NCBI GenBank assembly: GCA_963776935.1
Contig: CAVZOP010000009.1
Location: forward strand, 1-64,000
Direction: 5' to 3'
DNA length: 64,000 nucleotides
Source of the DNA: JALOLG01 sp963776935
GTDB lineage: Bacteria > Actinomycetota > Acidimicrobiia > Acidimicrobiales > Ilumatobacteraceae
Of the stretch, positions 8,450-16,336 are shown one piece after another. Position numbers and translations under genes: made by a program. Numbering within the stretch: the first letter of the stretch is position 1; each line of letters begins with the position of its first letter. The notes under the pieces were generated by a model. The model did no database searches. It was not told the DNA's origin and was given only the letters and a program-made list of their open reading frames with translations.

Positions 8450-8629
8450 CTACCGCCCGTCCCGGGCGTCCCTGGGTGGGCGCGCCTTCATCCGGCGGAC
8501 GTACTGCTCCACTGCCACAACGATGGCGGTGTTGAGGCTGCGGCGCTGCTCCCGCGCTACCTCCACCGCCTCGGCGTGGACTTCTTCAGGTAGACGAACC
8601 GTCACTCTCACAACCTTCCCTTTCGGCAC
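8450..8629 (-). CDS. Ribbon-helix-helix (Arc/MetJ-type) DNA-binding protein, 59 aa
   Basis: Reading leftward from a GTG at 8629 gives a beta strand VVRVTVRLPEEVHAEAVEVA, then helix EQRRSLNTAIVVAVEQYVRR, and a basic tail MKARPPRDARDGR. This is the standard RHH layout: a strand that enters the major groove, helix A, a turn at SLN, and helix B. RHH dimers usually bind short palindromes and repress their own gene. A 15-bp palindrome lies about 55 bases upstream in the divergent gap, a good candidate operator. It could control the recombinase downstream and the rightward genes. Confidence 0.7.
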   Translation of the reverse strand: MPKGKVVRVTVRLPEEVHAEAVEVAREQRRSLNTAIVVAVEQYVRRMKARPPRDARDGR

Positions 8630-8682
8630 GGCACCAGTGTAACGGCGGGTTGGTGTCCCTGCCCCACTATCTTACCACCATA

Positions 8683-8697
8683 GTGTCACAGTGACAC
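8683..8697. promoter_or_regulatory. 15-bp palindrome GTGTCACAGTGACAC, candidate operator
   Basis: GTGTCAC-A-GTGACAC is perfectly symmetric. It lies in the divergent gap between the RHH gene and the rightward gene group, just upstream of a TAGAAT -10-like box (8709-8714), so a bound protein would block that promoter. The RHH protein is the obvious candidate ligand; this is inference. Confidence 0.55.
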
Positions 8698-8720
8698 CGG
8701 ATTTCTGGTAGAATTAGAGC

Positions 8721-8846
8721 ATGAGCAACGAGCCGCGGGTGGTCAAGGTCAGGGTGTTTGTTGGGGGGGTACTGGTCGCTGAGGAGGACGTTGCTGGTTC
8801 TCTTTCGACCAAGCAGGCGAAGTCTGGGAAGCGGGGGGGCAAGTAG
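8721..8846 (+). CDS. 41-aa small protein opening the rightward group
   Basis: The ATG at 8721 gives MSNEPRVVKVRVFVGGVLVA, then EEDVAGSLSTKQAKSGKRGGK. The stop (TAG, 8844-8846) is followed at once by the next ATG, consistent with translational coupling. The VVKVRVFVGGVLVAEED part looks like a short beta hairpin and the tail is basic. Unknown function. Confidence 0.45.
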   Translation: MSNEPRVVKVRVFVGGVLVAEEDVAGSLSTKQAKSGKRGGK

Positions 8847-9407
8847 ATGGCGCGCGTGGTGACCCTCGCCGGTTACCAGCGGTGGGCGAGCGCAGCGGCG
8901 GCGGAGACGGTCACGCTCTTCGAAGGGGGGCGCCGGCTCGGGGCGAAGGCGCGGGCCGAGGGCCAGCCGCGGGAGGGGAACCCGTTCACCGAAGGATCGA
9001 AGGGGACACGGCGCCAGGGGGGCGACCGCTACCGGGCCGCCGGCGATGGGCTGGAACGCCGGATGGGAGGAGGGCGCATGACCGAAGCGGAGTGGACGGC
9101 GCACGACGAGGTGTCGGTCCGCCTCGCGAAGCGGTCTAGCGGCGCGCTGCTGGTGTTCTGCAACGACCTGGAGGCGCACGTGCGCAAGGCGGCGCCGGGC
9201 GAGCTGCCGTCACTCAGGGAGGCGGGGGCGGTGTACCGGGCGGACACCCTGTTCGAGGCCGGGGCTGACCTCAGTGACGCACTGGTGGGCGTGGAGCAGG
9301 GGCGCCTGGGGGAGGACGTGGCCAGGCAGGAAGCCCTGCGCGTCTGTCGGTTGGCTGTACTACTCTGGCTTTCCGTAGTGGGGGAGGGACAAGAAGTTGG
9401 TGGATGA
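8847..9407 (+). CDS. Hypothetical phage-type protein, 186 aa
   Basis: The protein opens MARVVTLAGYQRWASAAAAE, then ETVTLFEGGRRLGAKAR. A second possible start is the ATG at 9079 (MTEAEWTAHDEVSVRLAKRS), which has GGAGG-like sequence before it, so two genes are possible. The later part (ALLVFCNDLEAHVRKAAPGE and YRADTLFEAGADLSDALVGV) is helical. The stop overlaps the next ATG by ATGA. No family recognised; the position in front of the Rad52-like gene suggests an early replication or recombination role. Confidence 0.4.
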   Translation: MARVVTLAGYQRWASAAAAETVTLFEGGRRLGAKARAEGQPREGNPFTEGSKGTRRQGGDRYRAAGDGLERRMGGGRMTEAEWTAHDEVSVRLAKRSSGALLVFCNDLEAHVRKAAPGELPSLREAGAVYRADTLFEAGADLSDALVGVEQGRLGEDVARQEALRVCRLAVLLWLSVVGEGQEVGG

Positions 9408-9628
9408 GGAGTGGGAGCAGAAGGCACCGGCGGATGCACCTGGAGGCGCCCGACCCGCTGGCGAGCGTGCCCGCGCGGTACCTCTCGGCGGAGGGGTTCG
9501 CGGAGCGGCTGCTGCGCCTCATCGACGCACAGCTCCGGGGTGGCGCCGCGCCGGACGTGACGCTGTCGGTCGTGCAGGCGCGGTGTGCGCAACTGGTATG
9601 GGGGGATGACAATGGCCGCGATGACTGA
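9404..9628 (+). CDS. Hypothetical protein, 74 aa
   Basis: The ATG at 9404 overlaps the previous stop (ATGA); an internal ATG at 9434 is an alternative. It contains LEAPDPLASVPARYLSAEGF and AERLLRLIDAQLRG, two likely helices, and ends with an acidic GDDNGRDD. The 3' end overlaps the start of the Rad52-like gene by 23 bases. Unknown function. Confidence 0.4.
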   Translation: MRSGSRRHRRMHLEAPDPLASVPARYLSAEGFAERLLRLIDAQLRGGAAPDVTLSVVQARCAQLVWGDDNGRDD

Positions 9629-10339
9629 GGTGATCGACCGGGAGACAGGGGAGATTGAGCCGGCGGACTTCCCGGATGTGCGGGTCGACCGCAAGCACGT
9701 CATCGACCAACAAGGGCGCGACCACATCCTCTTCGCCGGACTGGTGGACGCCTTGCACAGGTCTCCGGGGGGTACTTCAGCGTAGACACCCGCATCGAGC
9801 AGGCCCACGGCGGAAAACGGGCAGACGGCGGTGTGCTCCGCCCGCGTCCAGGTGTTCGACCCCGTACGGCCGGACGTGGTGCAGCGCAGCGCCAGCGGGA
9901 TCGGGGATGCCTCGCCGGCCAATGTCAACCGCATGATGGCCACCGCGCTCATCCGCATGGCGGAGACGCGGGCCAAGGCCAGGGCCCTGCGCGACCTGTG
10001 CAACGTGGGGATGGTGAGCTTCGAGGAGCTGGGGCAGGATGAACCAGCAGAGCGCCCGACCAGACGTCAGGTGGATGACCCCGTTGACCAGTCCCACCGG
10101 GAACCCATGCCGGTCGCCTCGCCCCAGGTGGAGGGCATCGTCATCGAAGGGCGCCGGTTTACGAGGCCTCAGGTAGAGCAGGCGTGGCGCACCAGGCGGG
10201 CCGAGGCCGAGCGCCTGGGCATCGCCCTGCCCCCGCAGCTGCGTGAGGTGGTGCCGGAACGGACGCCGTTGCCGGCTCTCACCGGGCATTCCAGGAGGAG
10301 CGCCCGCTCGTCAAGGCCACCCAGGCGGGGCAGCGGTAG
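9606..10339 (+). CDS. Rad52-like single-strand annealing protein candidate, frameshifted
   Basis: About 244 residues. From the ATG at 9606: MTEVIDRETGEIEP, a region resembling a dRP-type recombinase core (VIDQQGRDHILFAGLVDALH), then after two compensating indels (about 9,770 and 9,800) GYFSVDTRIEQAPTAENGQT, VCSARVQVFD, and the conserved GIGDASPANVNRMM, ALIRMAETRAKARALRD and CNVGMVSFEELG. This last block matches what I know from Rad52/Rad22-like and related phage annealing proteins. The C-terminus (RRFTRPQVEQAWRTRRAEAE) is a basic helix. A phage would use it for recombination-dependent repair. The family name is a recollection, not a search result. Confidence 0.55.
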
Positions 10340-10830
10340 GTGGACCTGCTGCCCGGCGCCCACTGGTACCCGGCGCACCGGGCCGACGCCCGGGCCCGCG
10401 CTCTGTATCTCCGGCACTATTCGGCCTTCAAGCGGAAGCTGGGGACACCGACCCCAGTTCGTCTCGCCGGGGCAGTGCATGGTGCTGCTCACCTCAGCAG
10501 CCGACGCCCTCTTCGTCTGGCACTACGCCCGCCCGGAGATGCGCCTCGACAAGGTAGACGGGCCGATGTGCTCGGTCTTCCGCAACGAGGGCCAGGTGCT
10601 GAGTAGCACGCTGATCCTGGAGGCGGAGCAGCTGGCGTGGGCCCGCTCGCCGGGGGTCACCTTGTGGACGTACGTTGATCCCAGGTGCGTGGTGTCAGGG
10701 CTTCCCGGCTGGTGCTTCATCCGGGCCCGGTGGAAGCACGCGGGGGAGAGCAAGGCGGGGCGCCTGCTGTTCTGCAAGCGGCCGAAAGCTGGTCCGACAC
10801 CGCCGCTTCATGAAAGATGCTCCGCCATAG
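10340..10830 (+). CDS. GNAT-like phage protein, copy 1 of a tandem pair, frameshifted
   Basis: Starts at the GTG immediately after the Rad52-like stop. It reads DLLPGAHWYPAHRADARARA, YLRHYSAFKRKLG, then after an indel near 10,460 FVSPGQCMVLLTSAADALFV, GPMCSVFRNEGQVLSSTLIL, EAEQLAWARSPGV, WTYVDP, GLPGWCFIRARWKHAGESKA and GRLLFCKRP. The FRNEG...LSS...EAxxLAW...YVD...PGxCFxxAGW pattern is one I associate with phage proteins of the acetyltransferase fold. No stop occurs in this frame before copy 2, so it might be fused; stops in the other frames fall at 10,812 and 10,830. Function unknown. Confidence 0.5.
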
Positions 10831-10853
10831 CTCTCGGTTTCTCTGGTGACGGT

Positions 10854-11310
10854 ATGGAGCTGATCCCCGGGGCCCGCTGGTACGCGGTAGACCGCGCCGA
10901 TCCCCGCCTCTACGCGCTCTACAAGCGCCACTACAGCGCGAAGAAGAACGCCGCCTGGCGCCGACCCGGGAACACGAACTGCGCCGGCCCTGGGGCCCCG
11001 CTGTGCCTCCTCACCGTGGCGGGCGATGCGGCGTTCATCTGGCTCCGCAACACCGTGGAGCGGTACGACGGACAGCAGGGGGTCTGCTGTGCCCTGTTCC
11101 GCAACGAGGGGCCACACCTCTCGAGTGCGCTGATCCTGGAGGCGGAGGGGCTCGCCTGGTCGCGCTGGCCCGGGGAGCGGCAGTTCACCTACGTGGACAC
11201 CGCCGAGGTGCGATCGCGCAATCCCGGGTACTGCTTCAAGCAGGCGGGCTGGCGGCGGTGCGGGGCGAGCCAGACGGGGAAGCTTGCTGTTCGAGAAGCG
11301 GCCCGCATTA
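10854..11310 (+). CDS. GNAT-like phage protein, copy 2 of a tandem pair
   Basis: The ATG at 10854 opens MELIPGARWYAVDRADPRLY, ALYKRHYSAKKNAAWRRPGN, then LCLLTVAGDAAFIWL, GQQGVCCALFRNEGPHLSS, LILEAEGLAWSRWPGERQFT, YVDTAEVRSRNPGYCFKQAG and WRRCGASQTGK. It aligns along its whole length with copy 1, so the pair arose by duplication. A one-base slip near 11,285 hides the expected LLFEKRPH end and TAG at about 11,310. Copy 2 keeps RSxNPGYCFKxAGWRxCG better than copy 1, which may be diverging in role. Confidence 0.55.
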
Positions 11311-11331
11311 GGTTGTTCATCCTAACGGCAC

Positions 11332-11415
11332 TTAGAGTCCCTGCAGCAGGGTGAGCAGCCCCCAGGCGATGAGCACGGCCAGCACGGTGAGGGCCAGCCA
11401 GACGAAGCAGCTCAC
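11332..11415 (-). CDS. 27-aa single-pass membrane peptide
   Basis: A GTG at 11415 gives SCFVWLALTVLAVLIAWGLL then TLLQGL, one membrane helix and almost nothing else. Its start overlaps the stop of the 49-aa membrane protein upstream (GTGA), so the two are probably made together. Confidence 0.4.
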   Translation of the reverse strand: MSCFVWLALTVLAVLIAWGLLTLLQGL

Positions 11416-11561
11416 CCGGGGACGAGGGACGCCAGGGCCAGGAACGTGAGCCCGGCGGCCACCAGATTGAGCCGGGGCGGGGCTGGGGGCGTCCACAGGG
11501 CGGCCACGGCGAAGATGATGGTGGCGATGAGCAGGCACAGCAATCTGGGCGTGATGCTCAT
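11412..11561 (-). CDS. 49-aa two-helix membrane protein
   Basis: The ATG at 11561 gives MSITPRLLCLLIATIIFAVA, a helix, then a proline-rich loop LWTPPAPPRLN and a second hydrophobic stretch LVAAGLTFLALASLVPG. Size and topology suit a small phage holin or a toxin-like membrane peptide, but no family is recognised. It is convergent with the tandem GNAT-like genes. Confidence 0.4.
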   Translation of the reverse strand: MSITPRLLCLLIATIIFAVAALWTPPAPPRLNLVAAGLTFLALASLVPG

Positions 11562-11625
11562 CTACCCGTTCCAGTCCCCTCACCGCCGCTCAGTGCGGGT
11601 GGCACACAAGCCGTGGCGGCATTAT
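11562..11625. other. Boundary between phage-like block and lower-GC sugar block
   Basis: On the left, phage-like high-GC sequence ends with the small membrane gene. On the right, a galactokinase reading frame starts in the middle of its protein, at about 11,626. No inverted repeat, target duplication or tRNA is visible here. The change of composition and the truncated gene mark a junction that is either a misassembly or an illegitimate recombination. Confidence 0.55.
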
Positions 11626-12301
11626 CGGCCAATTTATCAGCATGTTGGGCGCGGAGAAAACTGCAAGCGTTGATGATTGCCGCAGTCTAGAATACCAGTT
11701 GGTGCCTTTCCCCGAAAACGCCGCCCCTGGTGATCGGCAACACCAAGGCCAGCCGCTCGCTGGCGAGCAGTGCCTACAATCAACGTCGCCAGGAGTGTGA
11801 AACGGGTGTCGCTGCCCTGCAAGCTGTGCTGCCAAACGTTCATGCCCTGCGCGATGTGACCAGCCAACAGTTGGAAGAACACCAGCCGTTGCTGTCGCCG
11901 GTCGTCTTCCGGCGCTGCCGGCATGTGGTGGGTAAAATGACGCGTGACTCAAGACGGATCACTGCGCTGCAACAGGGCGATCTGGCCGAGGTCGGACGCT
12001 TTATGAATGCCAGCCACGAGAGTCTGCGGACGGATTACGAGGTGAGCAGCCCGGCGCTTGACATGATGGTGGAGGCAATGCGTAGCGCGCCCGGTTGTTA
12101 GGCGCCCGGCTCACCGGCGCCGGTTTTGGCGGTTGTGCGGTGGCGCTGGTAGCGCAGGGCGACGAACAGGCCGTCGCCAACGCCATCTATGAAAAGTACC
12201 CCAAAGCCATGAGCGTCTGGCCGGAAGTTTATACGACATGCGCCAGCGCCGCTCACGTGTCAGCTTGTGGGGATAGGTACGGGTTCATCTGTTCATCTTA
12301 G
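11626..12301 (+). pseudogene. galK: Galactokinase, 5'-truncated and frameshifted
   Basis: The C-terminal half of a GHMP-family galactokinase (galactose to galactose-1-phosphate, Leloir pathway). The visible start reads GQFISMLGAEKTA, equivalent to the GIMDQF region mid-protein, then CRSLEYQLVPFPENAA. After a slip near 11,725 comes VIGNTKASRSLASSAYNQRR, QECETGVAALQ, and FMNASHESLRTDYEVSSPAL. A second slip near 12,094 leads to GARLTGAGFGGCAVALV, GHMP motif 3, and a C-terminal WPEVYTT. The first about 160 residues, including the GalKase signature and GHMP ATP motif, are absent because the boundary lies there. The last stop (TAG, 12299-12301) coincides with the IS target duplication. Confidence 0.8.
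12298..12301. repeat. Left 4-bp target-site duplication TTAG of the IS
   Basis: TTAG at 12298-12301 is repeated exactly at 13798-13801 on the other side of the element. IS701-family elements duplicate 4 bp of the YTAR type, which this fits. Confidence 0.85.
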
Positions 12302-13797
12302 TACTACAACGAGACTTCGGTAACAGGATTTAGTTGATGCCGACGCTTGTTGCGATGGGAGCGATAGGCCTCATGATTACGACGTTGTCGATAAGTGACA
12401 ATGTCGAGAGCGAGTTGGGCGTCAAAGTCAGGTTTGGGCAAAATAGCGCGCAACAAGAGAACGGTCTGCGGTAAGGTGAGTGCAGGTGCCTTGTCCTTGA
12501 GTTTGAGCTTCAGGCGAACCAGAAAGAAATGGGCGAGAATGACCAGGGTCATATGATGATGCCAGCCAGTCCAGGAGCGGACTTGGTAGTCACCCATGCC
12601 GAGTTCTTGCTTACCCTCTTCAAAGCAGGTTGGATGGACCAACGCATGCCACTTAGCCAAGCGAAGGTAAGGAGGGTGGTATCAGCAGGCGCATTCGAGA
12701 GATAGTACTTACACTCCTGCAAGTCAAGGCTGCGGCGAAAAATGAGCCAGCCATCTGGTCGGGCAGACCATCACGGACAGTCACGATGCGTAGACAAGCA
12801 AATCGGCCACCAGCGGTCCCTTTGTGCCTTCTTTGATAGTCAGGCGGTGCCAGGCGGTAGCGGGCAAGGCTTGTGCAAGCGAGACAGCCAGCTGGGACGC
12901 TGGTTCTCCAGCCAGCAGTCTAAGGTGTGTGGGCTTGCGCCCTTGTCCTGCCCACGCCGGAACAGCTGTCAAGGGACGGGTAGGCCAGACGTGGGTGTCA
13001 AAGTCAACTTCGGCAAAATAGGCGACAGACTCGCTGAGTTCATCGAGAAAGGCGGTATCCCGGCCAAAGGCCGCATCAAAAGTCAGCCAACGATAGCGCA
13101 AGCTGCCTGCAGCCTGCACGGCTTTGACCATCGCCGCCGCCAGTTGGGGCTTCGTCTGGAAGCCAATCTCGCTGGCACACCGCACTCACGCCGCCGCTCG
13201 GCGTATGCCTCGTCTTCTACCCATTCTCTGGGCAAGTAGAGGCGACGATCAAGCAGGGTGTAGCCTGTATGGCTGGCATAACTGAAAAAGACACCGGCTT
13301 ACAGTTGGCAATTTTGCCTAGCTCGCCGCACATTTGGCGCTTGACACCAACGGAGTCTTGCCCTTGTTTGGGAAAATCACTGCCATCGACAATCAGCACG
13401 CCTTCGCCATCGCCCAGGTCTTGCTCTACTTCTCGCCAGTGACGCAGCAAAATCGGCGCATCTGCCCACGCACCCTGACCGAGAAACTGCTGGCCCGCTC
13501 GAATGGCATTTGCATTGTCGCCGTCAAAATGTAAGACGATTGACTCGACTGACTTGTTCTTTAGGTCTGACAAGAGTCCTCGCAGATATTTCTCACTCTG
13601 TTCCCGCTGTTCTCGTCGTTGGAACAGTGGGCTGTAGATGCCATGATACGTCGTCAATTCCGGTAGAAGTTGCGCTTCGATCTCGGCGACCGATAGGTTT
13701 AGTTCCGGCGTTGTCTCGATGTACTGGTTCATCGTCTTTTCCTCCACCAGGAGGATTTACCAGATTCATCGCCTTTTTCCAAAGTCTCGTTGTAGTA
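12302..13797 (-). mobile_element. IS701-family insertion sequence, 1,496 bp
   Basis: Both ends are defined. The left end TACTACAACGAGACTT (12302-12317) is matched exactly, inverted, at the right end (13782-13797), and the similarity continues a few more bases with mismatches. A 4-bp duplication (TTAG) flanks it. One transposase gene fills the element on the minus strand. The element sits precisely at the 3' end of galK and just before the MFS permease, so it may separate genes that once formed one operon. Uninterrupted ends mean the insertion is recent or still mobile if the transposase indels are sequencing errors. Confidence 0.9.
12304..13732 (-). CDS. IS701-family DDE transposase, several frameshifts
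   Basis: Start at the ATG at 13732, eight bases after GGAGG. The N-terminus is MNQYIETTPELNLSVAEIEA. The first catalytic Asp lies in VLIVDGSDFPKQGQDSVGVK, followed by RQMCGELGKIANC, both typical of IS701 transposases. After slips near 13,230 and 13,190 come FQTKPQLAAAMVKAVQAAGS, YRWLTFDAAFGRDTAFLDEL (second Asp region) and the FAEVDFDTHVWPTRP strand. After another slip near 12,700 the end reads MGDYQVRSWTGWHHHMTLVI, then a helical tail. The TAG stop (12304-12306) lies inside the terminal inverted repeat. Without the indels the protein would be about 475 residues; activity cannot be judged. Confidence 0.85.
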
Positions 13798-13801
13798 TTA
13801 G
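13782..13801. repeat. Right terminal inverted repeat and target duplication of the IS
   Basis: AAGTCTCGTTGTAGTA (13782-13797) is the exact inverse of the left terminus and is followed by TTAG (13798-13801). These two matches fix the right end of the element to the base. Confidence 0.85.
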
Positions 13802-13836
13802 TTAATTACTTTTAATCTCATCACGAGGAAGACGGA

Positions 13837-15032
13837 ATGACCTCATCTGCTACGACCCTGGCGCCTTCTTCCCGGCGCGCAGTCGCCAGACAGCCATTAC
13901 AGTTGCTTACTATGCGTCCTTTATCGGCCTGGGTATGGTGACGGCGTCACTCGGGCAACACTCACGGGGTTGGCTGAACACACGCAATCCCCGCTCAATG
14001 CAATCAGTTTTCTGTTCACGGCGTGCGCCCTGGGTTATCTGGTCGGCTCCATTAGGTGGCCGTCTCTATGACCGCTTTCCAGGTCACCCGATCATGGCGG
14101 CGATGCTGGGGGTGATGCTGGTCATGATGTTGGTAGCGCCGGTGATTCCTGCCCTCTGGCTGCTCGGCGCCGTGATTTTGATCCTCGGCCTGGGTGAGGG
14201 CACATTGGATGTCGGCGTCAACACCTTGATCGTCTGGCTACACCGGCCCAACAACGGGCCCTATATGAATGCGCTGCACTTCTTTTTTGGTGTGGGCACG
14301 ATCATCGCCCCGCTCATGGTAGCTCGGCGCTTGGGGCTACAGGAGACATCACCTGGGCCGTATTGGGGGCTCGGTTTGCTCTTGGCGCCAATCTTGGTCT
14401 GGCTGGCGCGTCTGCCCAGCCCCACGCACGAGGCCGCAACGCCGGGCGAAGAACGGGCTGGGACCAATTATCTGTTGACGGGGATGGTGGCCTTTTTTCT
14501 CTTTCTTTATGTGGGGGTCGAAGGTGGCTTTTCCGGTTGGATCGACAAGTATGCGCTGGCTATGGGTCACGCTACTGAACTCACGGCTGCCTACTGGACC
14601 TCGCTCTTTTGGTTTTCCTTCACCATAGGCCGTCTGGTTTCGATCCCGATCGCGGCCCGTGTGCGGCCACGCACACTGCTCTATGGCGGCCTGGTGGGCG
14701 GAGTGGGTTTTGTCAGCCTTGTGCTGCTCTGGCCGGCTTCGGCGTCGGTCTTGACCGCGGGCATTGTCGGCGCCGGGCTCTGTATGTCCTATATTTTCCC
14801 GGTGATGCTCACCTGGGCCGGGCGGCGTATGACGATTACCGGCTTTGTCACCAGTTGGTTCTTTATCGGGGCCAGCTTGGGCGGGATGTTCTTCCCGTGG
14901 TTTATCGGCCAGTTGTTTGAATCAAGCGGCCCGCGCATCACCATGGTGACCACCCTGGTCTGTCTGGTGCTCGGACTGGCCATGTTTGCGGTGCTGATGG
15001 TCTATACAGGCAAACCGCGGAACAAAACGTAG
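13837..15032 (+). CDS. MFS transporter, probable sugar permease, frameshifted near its start
   Basis: About 395 residues if the frame is repaired. The ATG at 13837 has a GAGGAAG ribosome site. The first about 30 residues are in one frame, then slips near 13,890-14,030 lead to YYASFIGLGMVTASLG and FTACALGYLVGS. The remainder is intact with about ten more hydrophobic helices. Motifs typical of MFS are seen: LGGRLYDRFPG after helix 2, and a central hydrophilic loop with a charged PTHEAATPGEERAG. The general pattern resembles FucP/fucose-type permeases that use proton symport. Its neighbours galactokinase and acetyl xylan esterase suggest a role in taking up plant-derived sugars. The substrate is inferred only. 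Confidence 0.7.
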
Positions 15033-15235
15033 AACGGGTTGGAGATCGCACTTTCTGCTAAGAACCCATCCGAATAACGGTTGTGAATCCGACAATTTCA
15101 CCTGCGAATCTGCTCTGTCACAGAGGTATTCGGATAGGCACTAAACGATGGTGCTGGTTCGCTACTTGAAGAGTTTGGCTTCCCGATCCGTTCTACGTTC
15201 TACATTCCACGTTCAAACCAAAGGAGGAGACCGCT
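15033..15235. other. Intergenic gap before the esterase gene
   Basis: 203 bases without a credible gene. It contains two near-copies of TTCTACGTTC-like sequence around 15,190 and an AGGAGGAGA ribosome site close to 15,225. Near-repeats of TATTCGGATAGG and AACCCATCCGAATAACG at about 15,062 and 15,128 form an imperfect inverted pair that could be a terminator for the permease. No promoter was assigned. Confidence 0.35.
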
Positions 15236-16200
15236 ATGCCCTTACTGTTTGATATGCCCTTTGAGCAGTTGCAGCGCTACCAAGGCACCAATCCCCGCCC
15301 GGCGGATTTTGATGCTTTCTGGGACAAGAGTCTGGCTGAGATGCACGCACTGGACCCCCAGATCGAGATCCAGCCGGCGGAGTTTCAGACGCCCTTTGCC
15401 GAGTGCAGCCATCTCTATTTTACCGGAGTTGGTGGTGCGCGTGTCCATGCCAAGCTGTTGCAACCCAGAAATCAGAGTGGACGCCAGCCGGCCATTGTCA
15501 TGTTTCATGGCTATTCGGGCAGCTCAGGTGACTGGGTGGATAAGTTGGGTTATGTGGCGATGGGCTACACGGTGGCCGCACTCGACTGCCGCGGCCAGGG
15601 CGGTCTTTCGGAAGATAATGGCGCCGTGCAAGGCTGGACGTTGCGCGGGCATATCATCCGCGGGATCGACGATGCCCCCGAGAAGCTCTATTACCGCCAG
15701 GTCTTCCTCGACACGGCGCAACTGGCCCGCATCGTGATGGCGCTGCCCAATGTGGACCCAAACCGGGTGGGCGCCACCGGTGGCAGCCAGGGCGGCGGGC
15801 TGACGCTGGCCTGCATTGCCCTTGAGCCGCGGATCAAGCGCGCCGCACCGGTCTTCCCGTTCTTGACCGATTATCAGCGCGTCTGGATGATCGACAAGGC
15901 CAAAGACGCCTATGCCGAACTTAAAGAATATCTGCGTCGTTTTGACCCACGTCACCAACGCATTGAGCAGATCTGGACCAAGCTGGGCTATATCGATGTG
16001 CAGCATCTGGCGCCACGCATCCGCAGCGAAGTGCTGATGGCGGTGCAGTCTTTCCGATGAGATCTGTCCGCCTTCCACCCAGTTTGCCGCCTATAACAAG
16101 ATCACGGCCAAGAAGTCGCTCTTGATCTACCCGGATTTTGGCCACGAAGCGTTGCCCGGCAACCCAGACTGCCATCTTCCAGTTTATGGCCGAGTTGTAA
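15236..16200 (+). CDS. axeA: Acetyl xylan esterase / cephalosporin-C deacetylase (AXE1 family), two frameshifts
   Basis: About 320 residues, an alpha/beta hydrolase that removes acetyl groups from xylan-derived oligosaccharides and similar esters, probably in the cytoplasm as no signal peptide is seen. The ATG at 15236 follows AAGGAGGAGA. The family N-terminus PLLFDMPFEQLQRYQG and FDAFWDKSL are clear. VMFHGYSGSSGDWVDKLGYV gives the oxyanion region, DCRGQGG is typical, and GATGGSQGGGLTLACIALEP holds the nucleophile Ser in GxSxG. After a slip near 16,050 the other catalytic residues appear: SLSDEICPPSTQFAAYNKI (Asp region) and YPDFGHEALPG (His). A second slip near 16,175 gives the end AIFQFMAEL. 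Confidence 0.85.
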
Positions 16201-16310
16201 GTAGCGTATGCAACGAGTTTGCTGTTGCTTGGGCCGAAGGGCAGGCTATGTCGCTGGACCAGGCAGTTGCCTACGCACTGGACGGCCCAGTGACTAAAAG
16301 TTGGCTATAG
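16201..16310 (+). pseudogene. C-terminal fragment of a large regulator, probable LuxR/TPR type
   Basis: The tail EFAVAWAEGQAMSLDQAVAY then ALDGPVTKSW resembles the last residues of TPR-containing regulators, where a FxxAWxxGxAMxLxxAxxxAL helix ends the protein. The rest of such a protein is absent. The fragment runs straight from the esterase stop, so a deletion or join brought it here. It ends at a TAG (16308-16310), only about 25 bases before the next junction. Confidence 0.4.
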
Positions 16311-16336
16311 TTTTTTATAGCAAAAACTGAGAAGAG
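16311..16336. other. Junction with the actinobacterial block
   Basis: AT-rich bases (TTTTTTATAGCAAAAACTGA) separate a plus-strand gene fragment from the truncated end of a minus-strand GH127 gene. The last family-like residues of GH127 are VNTDYPL (ending about 16,332-16,337); the reading frame then continues into LSFCYKKL and stops. Composition changes sharply here. No repeats mark a transposition event. Confidence 0.6.

Noticed and set aside
16305..16336. Natural C-terminus of GH127 as LSFCYKKL
   Set aside because: The family continues about 200 residues past VNTDYP, and the last eight codons are AT-rich unlike the rest of the gene.
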